This document shows, one piece after another, positions 10,792 through 24,700 of a DNA stretch of 64,000 nucleotides. The translations under genes were made by a program, and so were the position numbers. The notes below the pieces were generated by a model. It was given only the letters and a program-made list of their open reading frames with translations, was not told where the DNA came from and did not search any database. The first letter of the stretch is position 1; the number at the start of each line of letters is the position of its first letter. Origin of the DNA: Limnomonas spitsbergensis (taxonomy: Eukaryota > Chlorophyta > Chlorophyceae > Chlamydomonadales); the NCBI GenBank assembly GCA_037349105.1, contig JAYJMM010000089.1:868001-932000 (forward strand), read 5' to 3'.

Positions 10792-12091
10792 GGTGCTCCG
10801 AGACCAACCAAAACGTTTTCTAGTCTTAGGGTTTAGGTTTTAGGGTATAGGGTATAGGATTTTTAGGGTTCAGGGTTCAAAAGCCCTTAACTCGAGGAAT
10901 GTTGCATTGGTGTAGATTGCTTCAACATACATGTCATGGGGGAGCAATATTGATCACGGCCCGCGGCTGATAGATCCTGGTGCAGATACCGTGCTGCTCA
11001 GGCTATGCAGGAAAGTTGTGATTTGGCTCGCACTTCACTTTGTTGGGCTGTTTTTTTGTCTTCGATATTGATGACTCTGGGTACTGATTGATTGACTGCT
11101 TCAGCCAATACCTCTTTGGATATTGAAGTTATACTGAATTCAGCTCGGGATCAGTGGCTTTCCAATATATCCAGGGATATGCCACGTACGGCTTTGGCAA
11201 TACGTGCTACCCCTGACTCAGAACGCTCGGGTTCACGTTGTTTACGTTTTCCAAGTTGTTCCAAATTAAGCGTGATGTGAAGGAGACTTTCTGGTACAAT
11301 TTGAGCAAGCCTAATATTGTTTTTGCTGTCGCCCGGTATCGGATGGGGTCGCATTGGCTGAATGTTGAGAAGGGGCGTTTTGAGAAACCTTTTGTGCCTC
11401 TTAGCAAGAGGATTTGTAGATGTTGCAATCTTAAATGTCGCGAGGATGAGCTTCACATGGTTTACTGCCCGTTCTACACAGCATGGACTGATTGGGTGAG
11501 TTTATGATGGAACAGACAGATCAAATCAGCAGGCTGTTGCCTGAGTTTGAATACGCTCACACATTGAAAGAAAGAAAATTGCGAGGCGCGAAGGTTCAGG
11601 AAACAGCGCGGCATGGGCCTGGGTCGCGTCCGTGCCGTTATCATCATAACAAGAGAAAAGTCATGCAAGCTACGGTGGCTTTCCCTTCCGACTGTGTTTG
11701 TCTCAAATCCGGCACGCCTTGTGGTATATGCATGATTTATTTAGCACTGCCCGTGGACGGAATTCGAATTCGAATTGGTAATTGATAATTCAGCCACAGG
11801 TCCGTTTCAACATGCCGTCGACAGAATTTTGCTTTGATCTTTGAATTTGAATTCGGTTTTTTGCGTGCAGGTCCGCTTCAACATTGCCGTAGACGAGATC
11901 TTCGATGCTGAAAACCTGAAGGTCGATGAGGTAGACTTCAAGGCAGAAATAGACGTGCAGAAGCAGCAGTACGTGGTGAGTTGACAGGCAGTACATACAT
12001 ACAAAATAGTACGAGGTGGGTTGAGAAGCAGTACACACATGCCCAGATGTACGTGGTGAGTCAAGAAGCAGTACAGAAAGGCCTGGCTTCT
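9569..12091 (+). repeat. Segmental duplication, copy 2
   Basis: Second copy of 1-3649. It lacks the counterpart of 2133-3235, including one trigger-factor exon, and lacks the second arm of the hairpin at 3326-3378. Downstream of 12091 it continues into the remaining trigger-factor exons, so it is joined to the true 3' end of that gene. Upstream it is joined to BTB exons. Confidence 0.95.
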
Positions 12092-13314
12092 AGCCAGCTT
12101 CTACGGTCTGTTGATCCCTCAGTCGTTGTTGTTTAGGGTTCAGGGTATGCACCTCTTTCACAAACTCTTAACACTAAATATAAATCCTAAACCCAGAAGG
12201 CTTGTGTGCCAGTGACTCAGTATATAATGAAGTGTGAACCTTAAGTTCGAGTGTGGATCTTCAGCTTAGGGGCTTGCTGGGCCGTTGCTGGGCCAATGAG
12301 GAAGAAACCTTGACTGGTCTACCGCCGGTGGCCCCTGCAGCAGCAGAGCGTGTAGCACCAAGCCCTGCCGGCCGTAGGCCAGATTTTAGCTGACGTGTAG
12401 CTGAACCACCCACAATCACTGGTGAGCATAACCGTGGCTTTCACACGTTGGTGTTTATGGGTGCTTCAGCTTCCGATTCCTAAACCCCATGAGCATATCA
12501 GCTTCCGATGTCATGTTACCTTTTTTCTGAAGCTGAAGGCTCTTCATGAAGGGGCCAGTCAACAAATATCATTGGACACGGTCCCTCTCGAGAATCATGT
12601 CAACATGTGTACGTCTGGCGACAGGGCAATGTCTGTGGCCATGCTGTTCACACATGTACTGCATGCCGGATGTGTAGATGTACTGCCAGCACTGTTCAGT
12701 GGAATGTGTGCACGTGTACAGATTTCAATGTACTGCCTGATGTTTTGTGTCTGTACCGCCCTCGTGCACGGCAGGCCCAGGAGCTGGAGGTTGATGATGC
12801 TGCCCTCAGGGAGCAGGTGCGCAGATGGAAGCAGAGGAGGGTTGAGGGTTTAGTGTTCCTCCGGGAGCTGAGGAGGGTTGAGGGTTCAGCCGTCTAGGGT
12901 TTGGTGCTCTTCCATGCGCGGACAAAGGTTGGGGATGCAGCTGATTGGGGTTCGGAATCCCTCTGAGAGCATGGGCGGAGCATAAGAGGTTTAGGGTTTT
13001 AGAGTTATGAGTGCCTCGGGGCAAAACTGACAAAAAAAACAAGTGGTGGAAATAATAGTGGGTTTTGCATGTACTGCTTTGAGCAGGCGCCCGGCACTTG
13101 CAGAGTCGCATGCTGACAAGGCTGTGAGGTGCTGAAGTTGTGCGGTGCCAATATTCGAATTTATTGTGGTTTTTGCGATGTCTGATGTTTTCCGTCTTGC
13201 TGTTCGCTTGTTCTACAGGTGATGGAGTCCTACAGAAATATTTCGGTGATCGAGTGGCTCAAGGACAATGCGAAGCGGACAGTAGTGCCCTACGCACCCT
13301 CGTCTACTGCTTAG
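11871..13314 (+). CDS. tig: Trigger factor C-terminal exons, copy 2 with the gene's 3' end
   Basis: Three phase 0 exons: 11871-11975 (VRFNIAVDEIFDAENLKVDE), 12781-12816 (ELEVDDAALREQ, short) and 13219-13314 (containing VIEWLKDNAKRTVVPY, then TAG). The joined end DAALREQVMESYRNISVIEW matches the C-terminal helix of trigger factor, where the family has a V-L-E-W-L motif. The exon at 2309-2401 has no counterpart here because the duplication copy is deleted for it. N-terminal domains are absent. Either the complete gene uses exons from both copies across a very long intron, or it was broken by the duplication. Confidence 0.8.
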
Positions 13315-15785
13315 AAGCTTCTGGTTGTACATCTGAAGTAAATTTGATACACATGCGCAGGACATGTGCATGATTGTCGCAATCACATGCGGGCGACGCT
13401 GCATGGCCGCATGACTGCTTCACATGCGCTGTATGGCGCATGGCGCATGGCTGCCTTCGGAGTGGCGTGGCGGTTTGTCGTATGGGAGTGCTGCATGGCG
13501 GTGCGGCAACGGGTGTTGATTGCTAGTCACGGTCCAAGCTACGCTAATGTTCGATTTCGGGGCAACGGCTGTACGTTATGGGGTTTAAATTCGACTTTCT
13601 TAGCGGGGGCTGCTGCACGGGACATATGCTCTGATGGCTTGAAGTGTGTTCGTGAGGTGTGACAGTCCAGCGGAGCTTTACATTGATACATGGTACATGT
13701 GCCTGCAAATTAGATGTAGCACTACAGAAGCTAGGGCAGTGAGAAAAAAAATCAGAGCCCCCCCAGGTAAGAAACCTATACAGCAGTATGTCTTAACATG
13801 TGTGGCACGGTAACGAACGCCATAGTGCACAAATTATTATGTGCCCAGCACCGCTAGTCAGAAAACTTGACGAGCTCAATGATGTGTCAATGACATCACA
13901 CTACCTCTGGGCCCTACTCAAACAATCATGCTCGGTCGCGTGGGCGCCCAACTGTCCCGTTAGAAAAAAAGAAACTGAACGTGAGAAGGAAAGAAGGAGA
14001 AGAACATAAAGAAGAAAGATATACCCCCTCATTGAAAGGAAAAGGCAGCCCAAAGTATCTAAATGTTGTGGGTGGGGTGTGTGTGGGAAGGGGGCGTACT
14101 GCGCCGATGGCTTCAACATCTGGATTTGTGCGCCTCACCACTTGCTACTGGAAGGGCCCACGCAGGATTCCATCAGTCAATGCCACGACATCTCTGGACC
14201 ATGCTGCAAAGGCTAGGCCGCATAGGCGCCCGACTGTCTGGTCGGGAGTAAAAGATACTCAATGCTTAAGGGGAAAGGAAAGGAGCAGACGGGACATCAG
14301 TGTGCAAGCTGGTTATGCACCTTCTCCTTATCGTGGACCATGCAAGCCGTTGCATGGATAATTAGAGCTGACAACAGGTCGGTGATCATGCCGCTCAGCG
14401 TCTAAGCTTCAAGACAGTGCCGAGGTGCAGGATGGCGCCCAAAATTTAGGATACATCAAGAACGTATGTACTTTTTGAATCTACGGAGCCTCAGAAGCGA
14501 TAGGGGGCATACAAAATCAATTACATCATGTCCTCGTCATCTCAAAGCCGTAGAGCTTTGTGAGAGCATTCTAAATCTGGTCTAAAAATGGTTTTGGGCC
14601 CAAGGGATAGGGTAAAAAATGGAGGGGGGGAGTTGGCGGGGGGACAAAAACGAGTTTAACGAAAATTAATGGACATGGTCAGATGAAGACGGCAGCTGCA
14701 CTTGCAATCCTCGCGGAAAATGCTGTCGATCTGCATAATTAAGTATCGCATGTATTAAAACCAGATTCCCTAGACATCCCATTATTTCGGCAGAGGGGGC
14801 AGCTCCGCAAACAAAAAAACACTGTTGTACGTTATGCCCATTCTTTAGTCCAGCGGTGTACCATCAGTTGCTATCATCTAAGCAATGGTTGCACTCTGTG
14901 CGTTTTCTTTTCTAGGTATTTTAAATAAATGGAGGAGGTCTGGGTGGTACAAGGACTCCTCTCCTATTCCAGCTACTCCGTCACGTCCATGGCAGCAACC
15001 TGTCTACCTTTGGGCTGCGCGATCCATTCGTAGTGTTAGTCTCATGCAATTGTCGGTCCATTGCGTTACACCTTCGGCCCCTGCTCAAAATAGTCAGTCG
15101 CGAGGGCACCCAACTAATCGGTTGGAAGGACAGAATCGAAAACAAGTTGGACTAGAAAAAACAAAGAAAAGGGGAAATTAAGTAAAAGACACACAAAAGT
15201 TGGGGAATAAAGCAAGGTCAGTCTATGGAAGCCCGACTCTTGAACGTCGGACAATGGGCCATAGGAGCGGTACTTTTTGTTAAAAGAACAATATTTTCTT
15301 CGTCAAGTTATAAGCATAACAAATAGAGCGCCCCGGCCTACTTTCCCACCGGCATCGGCTCAAATTGTACCAGAAAATCTCCATCACATCACGCTTGACC
15401 CCCTTGGAGAACGCTAACAACTCAACGCCCTTGACCCCCTTGCAGAACGTTAACAACTCAACGCCCCTTCGGTCTGAGTCAGGAAAAAACACATAAGACA
15501 CGCATGAATGGACAAGAGCCAGAAAGACAGTCCTGGGCTGTTTCCCAGCCGACTTCAAATGCCCAATCTGCCTCCTAAGCAGCAGCGAGCACGTTAGCAA
15601 AGCTAGGCTGTGCTTGCGGCATGGGCGACAGCTGGCAGAGCAGTAGGCAGCTGTTGCCCAGCTGACCGCAGGCGACCACGCCATCTCGACTATACAGCAG
15701 TGAGCATGTCCGGGAATCTAGGCCGTGCTTGCAGTATGCGCGACGGCTGGCAGAGCATCAGTGGGCCGTTCACAGGCGACCACTC
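13315..15785. other. Gap between convergent trigger factor and RlmN
   Basis: No gene chain. It contains small repeats rich in gcatggcgcatgg (13380-13500), transposon-like scraps sharing gggcgcccaact at 13943-13960, 14220-14240 and 15095-15125, and a minus-strand retroelement fragment at 15280-15420. 14365-14880 shows nothing I can name. Confidence 0.5.
15590..15785 (-). repeat. Copies of the 3' end of the RlmN terminal exon
   Basis: Two diverged units (15590-15680 and 15700-15780) resemble 15786-15890, the end of the last RlmN exon. Shared landmarks on the plus strand are gcatgtc...ctagg, gtgcttgcagcatg and gggccgtt. Unit about 100 bp. Confidence 0.6.
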
Positions 15786-18700
15786 CTAAGCAGCAGCGAG
15801 CATGTCAGCAAACCTAGGAGGTGCTTGCAGCATGGGTGACGGCCGGAAGGACAATGACGGGCCGTTGCCTAGCTGACCACATGCGGCCATTTCGTCGTCG
15901 CCGCGGCTGTCGCGGATGGTGCAGATTCGCCCGCCCTGCGCAGATGCATGCACCGAAAAATGTTTAAATGTTGATGCAATGTTGACAATTTGTTGAAATG
16001 GAAGGGAAAAACACCCCAGGAGGTACAGATCCACCTGCCCTGCGCGCCGATGCATGCACGGCGGAATGCTTTCAGTCTATGAGTAGATATCAATACCGGT
16101 GATGGGAGAAAACAACACCCCGGGAGGTGCAGATCAGCACGCCCTGCGCGCCGATGCATGCAACGCGGGATTTTGAAATCGTATGCAATGTGGATGTCTC
16201 GTTGGAATGTTGCACATTTTATTTTTAAATAATGTTAATGGAAGGGGAAAAAATCCTGGATGGTGCAGGTCTGTCCGCCCTGCACCCAGGCATGCACGGG
16301 GAAATGTCAGCATTTCATATCATGTTGATGCCATGTTAAATGCTGGAGAGTTCATTTTATTTGGTCATAACAAATAAATAAACACCCCGGGAACACCCCG
16401 AGTGGTGCTGACGTGCACGCCCTGCACATTCCTCTGAGAGGAGAAAGCCTGATTTCAGCTATTGATTGATTCTCTTATAAGGAATGGCCATGAGCATTAC
16501 AGTACTTGCATGAGATTAAACCCAATAAAAGCCATTGATAACTAACATTTTGAGCGATTGCCATCCGCACGGGACCAGAGCGGCGACAACCAACAGATTT
16601 CAGAATCCTTGTCTGCTGGATCATTGCCAGGTCACTGCCAGGTCACTGCCAGGTCATTGCTAGGGTAGTCTTGAAGTTACCAGCTTCGGAATCGGAGGAC
16701 CCCCCCCCCACACAGGAGGGAAATCATCAGTGCTGTGCCGGTTACCGTCCTTACGGTAGCTCAGTGCAGTCACCGTAATTTCAAGGCAAATTCAGTTAAT
16801 TTTACCAGCAAGGGACCGTAATTACTCACACGTGATCTTAATTACGGCACAATTGCACAACACTGGAAATCGTGCAGCCAGCGGTGCTCAGAGGGCAAGG
16901 AACCAGTTATTTACAATAATACAGGTCTGCTAAACAGACCTCCAGATCTAGATCAGGCCCAACTGGATCAGGATAAATCTGAACGTCAACCTAGCAAATG
17001 TACAGAAGTCCTCCGCGGGCCTCCAGATCTAGATCAGACTCACCTGGATCAGGATGGATGTGAACGCCGGGGTCACAAATCTCCATATGTACTCGGCGGG
17101 CCTCCAGATCTAGATCAAGCTCACCTGGATAAGGATGGATCTGAAAGCCAGCACCGTGTCACGCTCCGAAGCCAGGAAACGCGTGCCGGCATGAGGGTTG
17201 AAGTGGATCTGTCGGGGGTTTGCAAGGGTTTGACACAGGTTTGAAATAGTGTGGAAAAGGGCCAGGAAAAGTGTGGGAATTATGGAGGTGTGAGTCAGAA
17301 GCAAGTTCTAAAACTAGTACGCATTCCAAATTGTTCACACCTCCTTGGTTCACACCTCAACGAACATCCTTGCAGCTTTGCGTGCGAGTCTGGCTTACAG
17401 TCCGCGTTCACATAATTGAAATAACGATACCGTAGATTTGGTTTGCCTTCCCTCAGGTATAATTGAATCAATTGCTTTCATGCTGCAGATGGGTATGAAC
17501 TCCACTGTGATAGTGTGATCGGTATGAACTCCACTGTGATAGTGTGATCGGTATGAACTCCACTGTGATCAATTGCTACTGCTGTCACCCTTCATGGCGG
17601 TTGACGTTACGACATCGCTGGGATGGTGCCAGCTTGTTGCCGATTTGCCGTGCTGCATCACTTAGGTCTTTTATGTTCATGCTGCGTGTGCAAGCGTGCA
17701 TGCCAGCCTCTTCCGTGTGCGATCGGTCGCTGCTGGCTGGTCGGTGATGTCAGTTATCACCTACTACGGGACAGATCAGTGCTCAGGCCACAGGCTCACT
17801 GACTCCTCCAATCCTGGAAGTCTCCAGAGCAGAGACACAGGATACGGAACATGGCAATACGAAATCATACGATACGATGCGATACGATACGGGATTCTTT
17901 GCCAATACAAAAAACGCTTGTCTCATCTGCTGGCCCTATCTTGACTTACAAGGTTGACCTTGGCGTTGACCGGGCCCAGCATTTCCAGCAACCTGAGCAG
18001 GGCATGGGCCGGGGCGGGGAGGGGGTGGAATTAAAAGTGTACATTCGTGAGAACTCAGTTGTATTGTGTCATTTTGTGAGTGCTCAGTTCCGTTATGGGA
18101 AGTACCGCTTTGTGTACTTTTGGTCGGTGTTGCAAACATCCTGAGCCAGGCAGGGGAGGAGGCGGTTGGGTGGTTGAATTAGTCATTTTGTGAGTAAACA
18201 GTTCAATCATGAAAAGTACCGTTTTTTGAACAGTTGGCCTGGTCCAGTATCGCGCCAACCCTAAACCCTTAACCCTAATCAGGGCAGGGGGGGAGAGCAG
18301 TCTGGTCTGTAAGCACCTGGACAGACCATGCGCACTTTTGTGAGTATTCGGTACAGGCCTAGGCAGTACCACTCCAGTGTGATATTGACCAGTCAAAGCA
18401 TTGCAAGTAGCCAAACCAGGGCAGTGGAGGGGCGGGGGGGGCGTCGCTCCTAACAGTGTGTGTGGCAAAGAGGCGGAGCCTGAGTAGTGCGGTGTAGGTA
18501 CGCTATCCAGTCGTTTGGTCCGTTAGTGTGTGGGGATGATTTGCACAAGCCAGAGGGGCACCTCTTCACCCCTCCGTTGGTTCCATACAGATCTGGTGGA
18601 CATGGTCTGAACATGGTCTGGACATGGTCTGGACATGGTCTGGACATGGTCTGGACATGGTCTGCTTCCGTTCGATTCTACCAGAGGTTCAATGTTCAGG

Positions 18701-21700
18701 ATTGTTGGGGATTCACTTCTGTGCACCCTCTTTAGTGTAGTTGAGGTCCCTAAACGTCCTAGGTTAAGGTTTAGGGTAAAGGGTTGAGGGAATGTTGAGG
18801 GCTCAAGGTCACGGGTTTAAGGTTTTTACAATTAGGGATTAGTACACAGGTTTTGACTTCGCATACTTTCGTCAACGTCCTTAAGGGACCTCAACTTCCC
18901 TTATTGTTTAGGGTTCATAGTTTAGATTTGGCTTGAGGGTTCATACTTTCTGTTCAAGTTTAGGTTTTACCTTTCCACGTCATCCTCAGTGTTGATAAAG
19001 CCGCTCATTTGCCATAATGGAGGGGTTAAGGTCAAGGGTTTCGGATTTCGGATTTAGGGTCCAGGTTTTACCTTCGCGTCATCCTCGTTGTTGTGAAGGG
19101 CCCCTAACTTCCCGAGTTTAGGTTTATGTCGACTGTTTAAGATTAATGTTTAATGTTTAGGGTCAATGTTTACTTTTAGTGTGTATGGTTTGTGTGAACT
19201 GTTTAGGGATCAGGGTCAAAGTTGTACCCTCCTGCGTCATATGTTGTTATGGCCCCTTTGCTGCCGTAGTATAGGGTTAGGAATTTATGGTTTAGGGTTC
19301 AGGGTTTAGGGCTCAGGTTTAACCTTCGCGCATCATGTGTAGTTAAGGCCCCTTAACTTCCCTAGCTTAGGGTGACGAGTTTGAGGTAACGAGTTAAGGG
19401 TTTAGGGTTTAGGGTTAAGGGTTAAGGGTTCATGTTTTACCTTTGCGCATCATGCTCAATCTCATTTAAGCCACTCAGCTGCCATAATTAAAGGACTAGG
19501 ATTAAGGGTTTAGGATTTAGGATCCAGGTTTTACCTTCGCGCATCATCCTCAGTGTCGTTGAGACCCCGCAGCATGATGTACTCAATCAGGACCGACTGT
19601 CCATCAGCCGAGCTGGGAAAGATCTCTGCCTGCAATCAGGAAGTTGGTTGGTTGGTTGCTTGGTTGGGACCATAAGTCGGCAGCATGATGTATTCGATCA
19701 GGATCGACTGTCCATCAGCCGAGTGGGGAAAGATCTCTGCCTGCAATCAGGTAGGTGTTGTGTGAACGTTAGTTGTGTGAACGGTTATTTAGTGTGAACT
19801 TGGATGTGTGAAATAGGTAATACTGTTCTAAACCCTTCGTGCACCCGTTCTACAGAGGAACTTGGTCTCCAAAGGTTTGACTGGATTATATTTAAAGGGT
19901 TAAGCTTAATGCCAACCCTAAAACACAAGTTTGGGAAACCTTTACCTAGGAGAAATTTCTTAACACTCCACCCTTCCGACAAATTTTGCAGCCCCTCCAC
20001 GATGCAGCACCAGGCAGCCCATGAGGCTGATGTGGTTTAAAAGGGCCAAAATAGAAAAATGTAAAACAGGAAGTCCTGTACAAAACACTGAAAAACAATG
20101 TGTGAAACATTCAACCCTTCAAGTTAACTTTGCTGCCCCTGCACGATGCTCCGCACCAGGCAGCCCATGAGGCTGACAAGGTCACAAAAAGCCAAAATAC
20201 AAGTAATTAGAGGTGCAGCTGCGCCAGAGCCGTCGGGTATGTGACCTTTCAGAGGACGGGTGCAGGTGCGGACAGGGTCACATGGACCCCATGCAAACCC
20301 CCTCGTCATGTTATTACAGAATTTCAAAAACAGTCACAAATCTATCGCTGGCCAAGTGCGTGCTGGTAATGATGTGCATCACATTGCGCGTTCAGAATTG
20401 AAGGTGCAGCTGTCGCGTGACACCTCACATCATCCGCTGTGAGATCCAGCCTTGATGGCTGAGCTTCTCATTTCTGCACCTCGGCCTTTGAGGTCTGACA
20501 GGAATTATCCTAATAAATACAGCCAATTGACTTGCGCTGTAGCGCATAAGTTTCCGGGACGTTCCAGAAACATCAGGGGGACTGACTGATGGACGGATGG
20601 ACACGGGGTGACTCATTGGGCTTTGCCCCCATCGACCTTTGGCCGCCCGGGGGGGCTCTGCCGAAAAAAGGAAAAACATTAAACCCTTGAACACGATTTG
20701 TACTCCCCACACCATGCCTCACCAGGCATGCCATGAGGCTGACATGGTCACACAAAAAAACTTGAACAAGATTCGTCCCCACACCATGCCTCACCAAGCA
20801 GCCCATCAGGCTGACAAGGTCGTGGCGCCGATTGACGGGAACGATCCAGTCCCGGACCTGCTCACACAAACAGCAGGGGAAGGGAAGACACAAATGTAAG
20901 GTTTTTGAAAGGGTCAAGCTTAAGGGTTTTAGGCATGGGGTTCACGATTTAGGGTTCAAGGTGAAAGGTTGCAGTTTCAAGGTTTCAGGTAAGGGTGTCA
21001 TGTTAAAGATTCCAGATCTAAGGTTTCAGGATTCGGGTTTCATGTTAGGGGTACATTTCCGGATTCCTGTCTGCAGGGAGAAAAAACACAGACCCTGGCT
21101 TTTGAATTTGAATTTGAATCCACCACTATTCTTGAAGTGATCGACCAGCAATCAAGCAAGGCAGACTCCCAAGTACTCCTTAATTCTTAATAATTTCATG
21201 AAAGCTTAAATCCAAAACGACACTTGATTTTCTCCCACTCGGCATTATTGTCTGCAGTTCTGCAACTGGACCTAGCACACGGCCTGCTGGCAGCGCCAGA
21301 TAGACTTCAACTGTCATTCAAAACTGAAGCGGAGCGCCATATAGCGACCACCTCACCCCCTCGCCCCCTCGCCACCGCGCCCCCTCCCACCCTCACCAAC
21401 TCGTCTGAGGTCTGGTTAAGGTCCAGCTGGCCTCTACCACTGGAAATCAACTGACATTTGAAAATGTGCCAAAACAGAAAGCAGGGCCCTCCCCTCGTCT
21501 GTGGTTGTGTAGAGATAGACGGCCAGCTGGTCGCACCCACTGGACATCAACTGACATTTGAAAACGAGCCGAAATGGAGAGCAAAGCCCTCACCTCGTCT
21601 GTAGTAGCGTGGAGGGAGACAGCCAGTTGGCCACGCCCACTTGACATAAACTTCCGGATCTCTGGCACCAGGCCAACTGTGGAGACGGTGATCTGCGATG

Positions 21701-24700
21701 TGGGTACATACAGGTAAGGTTCGAATTCAAATTCAAATCCAGGATAGAGGTATGGCATCAGGCTTTCTGTGGAGACGGTGATCTGCAACGTGGACACATA
21801 CAGGTAGGGTTCGAATTCGAATTCGAATTCGGGATAGATCTCTGGCATCAGGCTTACTGTGGAGACGGTGACCTGTGACACGGGCACATACAGGTGCGGT
21901 TCGAATTTGAATTCAAATTCATGAGATATCTCTGTCACCAGGCTTAATGTGGAGACGTTTGATCTAAAGTCATGGCACAGTGAGGTAAGGGTTCGAATTC
22001 AAATTCAAACCTTGGTGTGTGTGATACTGGCACAATTCACACAATGTCTTCTGACATCATGTGCATGACTCCTTAATGGCCAGCGTGAGCTCTCGGCGTA
22101 CATCCCCCCTCCTTTGTGTAATACAATTCCAATTTGTATCTTGAACTCAGCAAATGCTTTCAAACCTGCTCTTGATATTTGAAGACAAGAACTCCTTCAC
22201 ACTGAGTCTAGGCACATAAGTGTGGTCATGTGCATGCCACACTCCCATCATTGCTGTGTGGCATCTTCATACTCCAAACCTTGGTGTGTAAAATCACCAC
22301 ACCTCACGCCTTCTAGTGCGCGACATGTGAATGCACATCGGTGCGGTCATGCACATGCCACACATTTCCATTGGTGTGACATCGCCAAACTTTACACCTA
22401 GGTGTGCAACATCGTCACAATTGCCACGTGTCTTAAATCATCATACCTCACACATGTGGATGCATATCATTCTGGTCATGGGTGAGTCACACTTCCACCA
22501 CTGATGTTAGTGATGTGTGGATCATCACTCTTCATGCTTATTCGGTGACACGTGCAGACAAGGCAGCATGGTCATGTGCATGTCACACTTCCACCACTGC
22601 TCTGTGCCACCATCACTCTTCATACCCTTTTGTGTGTCCGCATCACTCTTCACACCTTATTGTGTGACATCATCACGCTCCATACCTTATTGTGAGACAT
22701 GTGCAGGCCCAACGGAGACGTCATGATCTTGATCGACGCCATGACCGCCTCCAGGTTGTGCAATGGCTCGCCCATACCCTTCACACCATTTTAAATCCGA
22801 AATTCAGATCGCCATCACCATCCAAGGTTCAGCGGTGATTCTGCATATCCTTTACACAATTTGAAATTCGAAATTTAGATCGCCACCAACACTTCCAGGT
22901 TGTGCAGTAGTTCGCCCATACACTTAACACAAATTTTAATTCAAACTTCAGATTTCCATCACTTCATCCATGCTGTGCAGTGGCCCGCCCATACCCTTCA
23001 GACACTTTTAAAATTTACATCCAGATCGCGATGACCGCCTCCAAGTTGAGCTGTTGCTCACCCATACCAGCCACACATTTTCAAATTCAGTATTAGAAGG
23101 CAACTGACCAACTGACCAACTAACCAACCGACTAAACTGACCATGAAAACGACGTTGGTGATCGGCGTTGGGTCTCCCTGCTCGGCCAAGTATCGCTTGG
23201 CAGCCACAACCTAAATAATTTGAGTGTGTGTGTGGGGTGTTTAGGTTTCAAGGGTACAGTAGGCGCAGATCAGGTTCCAGCTCTGGATCGATGAGGTGTC
23301 AGGCTCTGGATGTATCAGGTTTCAGGTCTCAGGCAGATTAGGTTGAAGGTTCTGGGGCAGATCAGGGTTCAAATTATGAGGCAGATCATGCTGTAGGTTC
23401 TTGGGTTGATCGAATTTCAGGGTCAGGTTCTGGGGTCTATCAGGTTTCAGCTTCGAGGTCCCAAAAAGATATATGCATGTCACAGATCCGGAAATTAGAT
23501 TTTACCGGTATTAGCATTTCAGACCCCTTCTTCAGAAACAAAGTGGATGGATGCAGATCATGCCCTGCCTCTACCTGGCTGAGCATAAGCTCCTGCCCCA
23601 ATACCTATACCTCCTACCTGCAGGGCTACCCAGTACGACCGTTTGGGTCCAAATCCCGTACCGCTTACCGTATCGTTTCGCACCGCATAACAATACCGCA
23701 CCGTGTTAAAACACCGTGTCAGCCATTTTCTTACCTGTCCGGCCATTTTGGCCGTACCGTATCCGCACCGTACCCTTTGACCGAACCCTTTGACCGTACC
23801 GTATTTCCGTACCAGATAAACCTGCCTATACCTCCTACCTATTCCTCACCTCTCATACCTGTTCCATACCTTTCATACCTCCTCCACATTTGTTCACCAA
23901 CTATTCCTTACATGCTCCACACCTGCCCCACACCTGATCCATGTCATCTCCACATTACTTACACATGTATTGTATTTCACACCTGTTCCACACCTCTGGC
24001 ACACCTATACCATGTCTGTTCCACACAGGTCCCATACATTCATGATCCACAATCTGAGCCGTGGACAGGTTGCTCCACGCTTGCTCCACAAACCTGCTCC
24101 ACACCTGCTCCACACCTGCTCCACACCTGCTCCACACCTACCCCACACCTGCTCCACACCTGCTCCATGCCCACATACCTCCCACCTACCCCACACATGC
24201 TCCAATCCTGCCCCCCCATACCTTCTCCACAACTTGAGCCATGGCCAGCTTGTTGCCCCTGCACCTGATTCCAACTGGTTCCACACCTACCCCACACCTC
24301 TTCACACCCACCCACACCTACTTCACATCTGTTCCACTGCCCCCCCAAGGCCCCAACATATAAATTCCAAGATTGGAATAATGGACAGGTGGACCCCACA
24401 CCAGCTTCACACTGGGTCCATACATGGTCACACCTACACCACACAACCCCACCCCAGATCTGCTCCACGATCTGAGCGGTGGCCATGTTACCTTCACAGC
24501 TGCTCCACAGTCCACACCCATGTCCTACCCTCACACCCTCTACACCCCCACCTGCTCCGCACCCATTTCCTCCCCACCCACCTCCCCTCCCAATCTCCTC
24601 CCTCTTCACACCTATTTCCCACCTCCCCCCCCCCCCCACCTGCCCCCCCCCCCCCACCACCACTTTCCACCCTCTTCATACCTATAACCTATTTTCCGCA

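Noticed and set aside
14000..14361. Plus-strand ORF of 126 residues
   Set aside because: No recognisable domain, no splice logic, and phrases shared with nearby transposon scraps.
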